From the NCBI RefSeq assembly GCF_002929375.1, contig NZ_PJIP01000006.1:1-64000 (forward strand): 64,000 bases of DNA, written 5' to 3'. Shown one piece after another: positions 60,086 through 64,000 of this stretch (its first letter is position 1; each line of letters starts with the position of its first letter). The translations under genes were made by a program, and so were the position numbers. The DNA comes from Arthrobacter sp. DWC3 (GTDB lineage: Bacteria; Actinomycetota; Actinomycetes; Actinomycetales; Micrococcaceae). The notes beneath the pieces are model-generated. The model made no database searches, was not told the origin of the DNA, and worked only from the letters and a program-made list of their open reading frames with translations.

Positions 60086-60934
60086 TCAGGCGTTCCAGAG
60101 CCCGTAGGAATCCGCGAGCGAGGAGATCTTCTGCGCGCGCGCCAGGCGCGGCAGGTAGGAGCCGTCGCCCACCACGGCTCCGGCGGCGTGTTCGCGCAGG
60201 AGTTCGGCGGCCCAGTTGATCTCGGACTCGCTCGGCGACAGGCCCCGGTTGATGGTGTCGGTGGCGTCGGTCAGCAGGCACAGCTTGCCGGTCATGCCCA
60301 TGGACGCCGTGACCTTGCAGGCCTCGAGCAGTTCATCGCCGAGGGCGCCGACGGTGGGTCCGTCGATCGGGCCGGGGAGCTGTCCCACGCGGGAGGCGAC
60401 CACGAGCTTCGAACGTGCATAGGCGAGCGCCATCGGGTCGTCCGATGCTCCGGTGTCGCGCCGGAAATCGCCGACGCCGAACGCGAGCCGGAACGTGCCT
60501 GGCGCACTGGCGATCGCCGTCGCGTTCTCGATGCCGAGCGCCGACTCGATCAGGGCGAGCACGGGCGTTCCCGCCTGCAGGCGCATGGCCGTGTGCGTCA
60601 CCTGCTCGGGCTTCTCGGTCATGGCCAGCATGACGCCGCGCAGTCCGGGCGCCTTGGACAGGGCTGCGAGGTCGTCGGCCCAGTATTCGGTCTCGATGCC
60701 GTTGACCCGCACCCACGCCGTCATGCCCGTGGACAGGGCCTCGACCACGCGCTCGCGCGCCGCGGCCTTGCCCGCCGCGGGGACGGCGTCCTCCATGTCG
60801 AACACCACGGAATCGGCCTCGGACGTGAGGGCGGGGATGAACGTGTCCTCGGAGGCAGCGGAGGCCAGCAGCCAGGATCGTGAGAGCTTGGCGGGAAGCG
60901 CTGCCGCGCGGCTGTTTCTGAGGAAGGTGGCCAT
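60086..60934 (-). CDS. HpcH/HpaI aldolase/citrate lyase beta-like protein
   Basis: A 282-residue TIM-barrel lyase. VVFDMEDAVPAAGKAAARER near residue 44 carries the Mg-binding Glu/Asp; LIESALGIENATAIA near 130 and LAFGVGDFRRDTGA near 150 are the CitE/Mcl signatures. Cleaves or forms a C-C bond using acyl-CoA or 2-keto acid chemistry, substrate not definable. TAGTGT lies six bases before ATG 60934 with no ribosome site: leaderless candidate. Divergent from the MHS transporter. Confidence 0.9.
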   Translation of the reverse strand: MATFLRNSRAAALPAKLSRSWLLASAASEDTFIPALTSEADSVVFDMEDAVPAAGKAAARERVVEALSTGMTAWVRVNGIETEYWADDLAALSKAPGLRGVMLAMTEKPEQVTHTAMRLQAGTPVLALIESALGIENATAIASAPGTFRLAFGVGDFRRDTGASDDPMALAYARSKLVVASRVGQLPGPIDGPTVGALGDELLEACKVTASMGMTGKLCLLTDATDTINRGLSPSESEINWAAELLREHAAGAVVGDGSYLPRLARAQKISSLADSYGLWNA

Positions 60935-61034
60935 GCTCAAACACTACTGAGGATCGCCGCGGGTTATCCAACGGACATCCGCGGCGCCGCGTGAACACTA
61001 CGACCAAAAGGACGTGGGGGAGAGCCCGGGACCC

Positions 61035-61074
61035 TTGACCCCCGACCCGAGCGCGGCCTAGCATTCGTATACGA
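61035..61074 (+). promoter_or_regulatory. Promoter and GntR-like operator of the MHS transporter
   Basis: TTGACC (61035-61040), 18 bases, TAGCAT (61059-61064), with palindrome TCGTATACGA (61065-61074) straddling the expected start. The GTATAC core is typical of GntR-family operators. The transcript would carry a leader of about 85 bases containing GGCGGGGA/TCCCCGCC (61087-61110). Confidence 0.6.
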
Positions 61075-61155
61075 TTTCGGCCCGACGGCGGGGACTGCGG
61101 CGTCCCCGCCCGTCACCGGGCCCAGCCACGCACTGCGAAAACAAGGGAGTTTTTC

Positions 61156-62514
61156 ATGGCACTAGCGTCAGAGCGTCCGGGCGCCCAGCCCCGGGACGGC
61201 ATGAGCGCCGCCGACCGGAAGGTCCTCGCGGGGACGATGGTCGGAACCACGATCGAGTGGTACGACTTCTTCATCTTCGCCCAGGCCGCCGGCATCGTCT
61301 TCGCCACGCTGTACTTCGGGCCTCTCGAGGGCGAAAGCCCCGGCCTGGCGCAGCTCGTCTCCTGGGCCACGATCGGCATCAGCTTCTTCTTCCGGCCCCT
61401 CGGCGCCGTCATCGCCGGACGCCTCGGCGACAAGATCGGCCGCAAGGCGATGCTCGTGTTCACCCTCGTGATGATGGGATCCGCCACCGCCCTGATCGGC
61501 CTGCTCCCCACCTACGCGCAGATCGGCGTCTGGGCGCCCATCCTGCTCATGCTCCTGCGCATCCTGCAGGGCTTCTCCGCCGGTGGCGAATGGGGCGGCG
61601 CCGCGCTCATGGCCGTCGAACACGCCCCCGTGGGCAAGCGTGGCTTCTGGGGCGCCTACCCGCAGATCGGCGTCCCGGTCGGCATGATCCTCGCCACCCT
61701 CGTGCTGTTCCTGCTGCGCAGCTCCATGTCCCCGGAGGACTTCCTCGCCTGGGGCTGGCGCATCCCGTTCCTGCTCTCCGTGGTGCTGATCGTGGTCGGC
61801 TACTTCATCCGCGCCGCCGTCGCCGAGAGCCCCGTGTTCAAGCGCATGATCGAGCGCAAGCGCGACACCGCCACTCCCCTGCGCAACCTCCTGAAGACCA
61901 ACAAGAAGCAGGTGATCCTCGCCGCGGTCATCTTCATCGGCAACAACGCCGCCGGGTACCTCGTGATCGCGTTCCTCTCCTCCTACGCCCAGCGGGCCCT
62001 CGGCATGCCGGCCGCCCCCGTGCTCCTCGCGACGCTGCTGGCGTCCTTCGGCTGGCTCATCTTCACGCTCTACGGCGGCATCCTGTCCGACCGGATCGGC
62101 CGCGTCCGCACCTTCCAGATCGGCTACGCGCTCATCTTCGTCTGGATGATCCCCATGTTCATGCTGATCGACACCCGCAGCATCTGGGCCTACGGCATCG
62201 CGATCTTCGTCCTCACCATCGGGCTCGGGCTGTCCTACGGCCCCATGTCCGCGATGTACGCCGAGATGTTCCCCGCCAACGTCCGCTACTCCGGCATCGG
62301 CATCGGCTACGCCCTCGGCGCGATCCTCGGCGGCGCCTTCGCCCCGCTGATCGCCGAGGCCCTGCTCGCCGAGACAGGGTGGTCCGGGTCCATCGGCCTC
62401 TACATCATGGGCCTCTGCGTCATCTCCTTCATCGGCGTCACGCTGGTCAAGGAGACCAGGGGTGCGCCCCTCGAGGCGGAGAAGGACGGCGTGGGCGCCG
62501 GGCGACGCTCCTGA
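61156..62514 (+). CDS. MHS-family MFS transporter (metabolite:H+ symporter)
   Basis: A 452-residue 12-helix transporter. VGTTIEWYDFFIFAQAAGIV is the MHS helix-1 signature; GRLGDKIGRKAMLVFTLVMM is motif A; GFSAGGEWGGAALMAVEHAP is motif B. Takes up carboxylates (relatives carry citrate, alpha-ketoglutarate, shikimate, proline betaine). AAGGGAG lies before the ATG. Its neighbours are a CitE-like lyase and a ThDP enzyme, suggesting uptake and breakdown of an organic acid. Confidence 0.92.
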   Translation: MALASERPGAQPRDGMSAADRKVLAGTMVGTTIEWYDFFIFAQAAGIVFATLYFGPLEGESPGLAQLVSWATIGISFFFRPLGAVIAGRLGDKIGRKAMLVFTLVMMGSATALIGLLPTYAQIGVWAPILLMLLRILQGFSAGGEWGGAALMAVEHAPVGKRGFWGAYPQIGVPVGMILATLVLFLLRSSMSPEDFLAWGWRIPFLLSVVLIVVGYFIRAAVAESPVFKRMIERKRDTATPLRNLLKTNKKQVILAAVIFIGNNAAGYLVIAFLSSYAQRALGMPAAPVLLATLLASFGWLIFTLYGGILSDRIGRVRTFQIGYALIFVWMIPMFMLIDTRSIWAYGIAIFVLTIGLGLSYGPMSAMYAEMFPANVRYSGIGIGYALGAILGGAFAPLIAEALLAETGWSGSIGLYIMGLCVISFIGVTLVKETRGAPLEAEKDGVGAGRRS

Positions 62515-62557
62515 CCGCGTGGGCGGCGACGGCGCGTATGACGCCGTCGTCGCCCGC

Positions 62558-62630
62558 TATAGTGGCTGACGTCGGGCGCACCAGGGCGCCGTGCCTGAAA
62601 AAGAGGCAATAAGGGCATCGCCCGAGGCAC
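62558..62630 (+). promoter_or_regulatory. Promoter and structured leader before the ThDP enzyme
   Basis: TATAGT at 62558-62563 is a good -10. The leader can fold two ways: TGCCT (62592-62596) with AGGCA (62604-62608), or GTGCCT (62591-62596) with AGGCAC (62625-62630) enclosing GGGC-ATC-GCCC (62613-62623). These pairings are mutually exclusive. No known riboswitch class is recognised. Confidence 0.35.
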
Positions 62631-62709
62631 ATACGGAACCCACCCACCAAGTCCTCCGGGTCGGCCGTGTGCCACAGCCACCGGGGACTTCGCCTGCAAG
62701 GACTTCCCT

Positions 62710-64000
62710 GTGCCCACCGTCATACCCACTGTCTCCGCCCGGATCGTCTCCGCGCTCCTGCCCGCCACCACCGAGGTCTTCGGGGTCATGGGCAACGGCA
62801 ACGCCCACTTCCTCGACGCCGTCATGGCGGCGCCGTCGCTCTCCTTCACCGCCGTGCGGCACGAGGCCGGGGCGGTCGCCGCCGCGGACGCCTACCACCG
62901 GGCCAGCGGCCGCCTCGCCGTCGCGACCACCACGTACGGCGCCGGGTTCACGAACGCCCTGACCCCGCTGGCCGAGGCCGTGCAGGCGGACATCCCCCTG
63001 GTGCTCGTGGTCGGAGACGCCCCCACCACCGGCCTGCGCGCCTTCGACGTCGACCAGTGCCTCGTGGCCAAAGGGCTCGGTGCCACGACCTTCACGGTCT
63101 CGGCCGCCCGTCCCCAGGAAGCGACCACGGCAGCGGTCGAGCACGCCCTCCGCCATCGGGAGGCCGTGGTCCTTGCCATACCCTACGACCTCGCCGCGGC
63201 CGAGGCTCCGGACGAGGACCCCGCCGCGACATTCACCCCCGCTCCGCCCGTGGAACCCTCCGCGGCGGACCTCCGGCGCGCTGCCGCCCTGCTCTCCGCC
63301 GCCGAGCGGCCCCTGATCCTGGCCGGCCGCGGCGCCTGGGTGAGCGGCGCCGGTGAGGCAGCGGCACGCCTCGCCGACCGCCTCGGTGCCCTGACCGCCA
63401 CCTCCGGCCTCGGCGCGGGACTCTTCGGGGATCACCCGGCCGCCCTCGGGATCGCCGGCGGCTGGGCGTCCGAGCGGACGGCGCAGCTGATCGAGCAGGC
63501 CGACGTCGTCCTGGTGCTGGGTGCGCGGCTCAACCAGTTCACGCTGCGCTTCGGCGACTCCTTCGACCCTGCCGCCCGGGTCATCCAGGTCGACATCACC
63601 GCCGGCCCCACCTCGCCCGCTGTCACCGACTTCCTGCACGCCGATGCACGGCTCACCGCCGAGGCGCTCCTCGCCGCCGTCGAGCCCCGCGAGGAAGCCT
63701 GGAGGTGGAGCACCACCGCCGCCGACGCCGCCCTGAACGCCCATGACGCCCGGGACGACGGCGACACCGCCGCACCGGACGGCCGCCTCGACCCGCGGAG
63801 CCTGTGCCGCGCGCTGGACCGCATGCTGCCCACGGACCGGACGATCGTGCAGGACGGCGGCCACTTCATCGGCTGGGCGCCCGGCTACCTCCGCGTGCCC
63901 GCGCCGAACCGCCTGATCATGGTCGGCACCGCCTACCAGACCATCGGCCTCGGCTTCCCCAGCGCCGTCGGCGCCGCCCGCGCACTCCCGGACTCCACCG
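62710..64000 (+). CDS. Thiamine-diphosphate-dependent enzyme (acetolactate synthase-like), 3' end outside window
   Basis: The first 430 residues are present. Start GTG 62710 has AAGGA seven bases ahead. The catalytic-Glu region is AVRHEAGAVAAADAYHRASG near residue 50, the pyrimidine domain includes TYGAGFTNALTPLAEAVQAD; the central FAD/nucleotide-type domain (about 180-320) and the start of the ThDP-binding domain (GHFIGWAPGYLRV) follow. The GDG...N pyrophosphate motif would lie beyond the edge, so ThDP binding is not seen. Substrate may be a 2-keto acid; it follows the MHS transporter by 195 bases with its own promoter. Confidence 0.85.
   Translation, partial: MPTVIPTVSARIVSALLPATTEVFGVMGNGNAHFLDAVMAAPSLSFTAVRHEAGAVAAADAYHRASGRLAVATTTYGAGFTNALTPLAEAVQADIPLVLVVGDAPTTGLRAFDVDQCLVAKGLGATTFTVSAARPQEATTAAVEHALRHREAVVLAIPYDLAAAEAPDEDPAATFTPAPPVEPSAADLRRAAALLSAAERPLILAGRGAWVSGAGEAAARLADRLGALTATSGLGAGLFGDHPAALGIAGGWASERTAQLIEQADVVLVLGARLNQFTLRFGDSFDPAARVIQVDITAGPTSPAVTDFLHADARLTAEALLAAVEPREEAWRWSTTAADAALNAHDARDDGDTAAPDGRLDPRSLCRALDRMLPTDRTIVQDGGHFIGWAPGYLRVPAPNRLIMVGTAYQTIGLGFPSAVGAARALPDST

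Noticed and set aside
1-64000. CRISPR arrays, rRNA, insertion sequences, prophage
   Set aside because: No regularly spaced repeats, rRNA-like sequence, transposase or phage structural genes were seen; the HNH protein alone is not enough.

Overview
The window is about 64 kb of very GC-rich DNA (about 70% by eye) packed with short-gapped genes on both strands. Gene content points to a free-living actinobacterium, most likely Arthrobacter or a close relative in the Micrococcaceae: a 13E12/DUF222-type HNH endonuclease, GAF-ANTAR and SpoIIE-type regulators, an ECF sigma/anti-sigma pair beside a class F sortase, DUF664 (DinB-like) protein, PPK2, DUF4397 and DUF1684 proteins, and many apparently leaderless genes. 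The taxonomic call is inference from gene families. There is no rRNA, no CRISPR array, and no recognisable phage, transposase or insertion sequence. It reads as ordinary chromosome with one decayed patch at the left edge.

Layout. 0-3.7 kb: HNH endonuclease (5' end outside the window), a decayed DNA-methyltransferase tail, a zinc alcohol dehydrogenase and two small proteins. 3.7-10.5 kb (mostly minus): a thioredoxin-reductase-like flavoprotein, 4-alpha-glucanotransferase, then a hydrolase-TetR-metallohydrolase-MarR run behind a palindromic operator. 10.5-14.8 kb (minus): a signalling block of PAS-SpoIIE-ATPase-STAS protein, GAF-ANTAR regulator, small HTH protein and GAF protein. 15-22.8 kb: phospholipase D, an OFA-family MFS transporter with a 34-residue partner, an APC permease, a small HTH gene under a perfect palindrome, a thioesterase, a CurA-type reductase and two small-family paralogues. 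22.9-35.7 kb: aldo/keto reductase, TauE exporter, metallopeptidase, PdxH, PAP2 phosphatase plus TetR, two tandem APC permeases, PPK2, DUF1684, AlkB and a glycosyltransferase. 35.8-44.7 kb: DinB-like, GNAT, lactate-oxidase-like, CtaG/DUF2243, lipoprotein, SHOCT and GH13 genes, ending at tRNA-Ala(CGC). 44.9-56.5 kb: drug-efflux MFS, serine carboxypeptidase, GH15, membrane proteins, SDR, SGNH hydrolase, NmrA-like, flavin reductase and fatty acid desaturase. 56.6-59.6 kb (minus): DUF4397 protein, class F sortase, ECF sigma and anti-sigma. 59.8-64 kb: zinc ribbon, CitE-like lyase, MHS-family carboxylate transporter and a ThDP enzyme cut by the right edge.

Themes. Carbohydrate use is spread over three genes (MalQ, GH13, GH15). 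Regulation is dense, with at least six palindromic operator candidates, most over or next to promoters. Several small protein families recur: a GNAT pair with a shared N-terminal helix motif, an N-terminal domain found both alone and fused to GAF, and three small HTH proteins with one common motif. Perfect-stem terminators separate most convergent genes.
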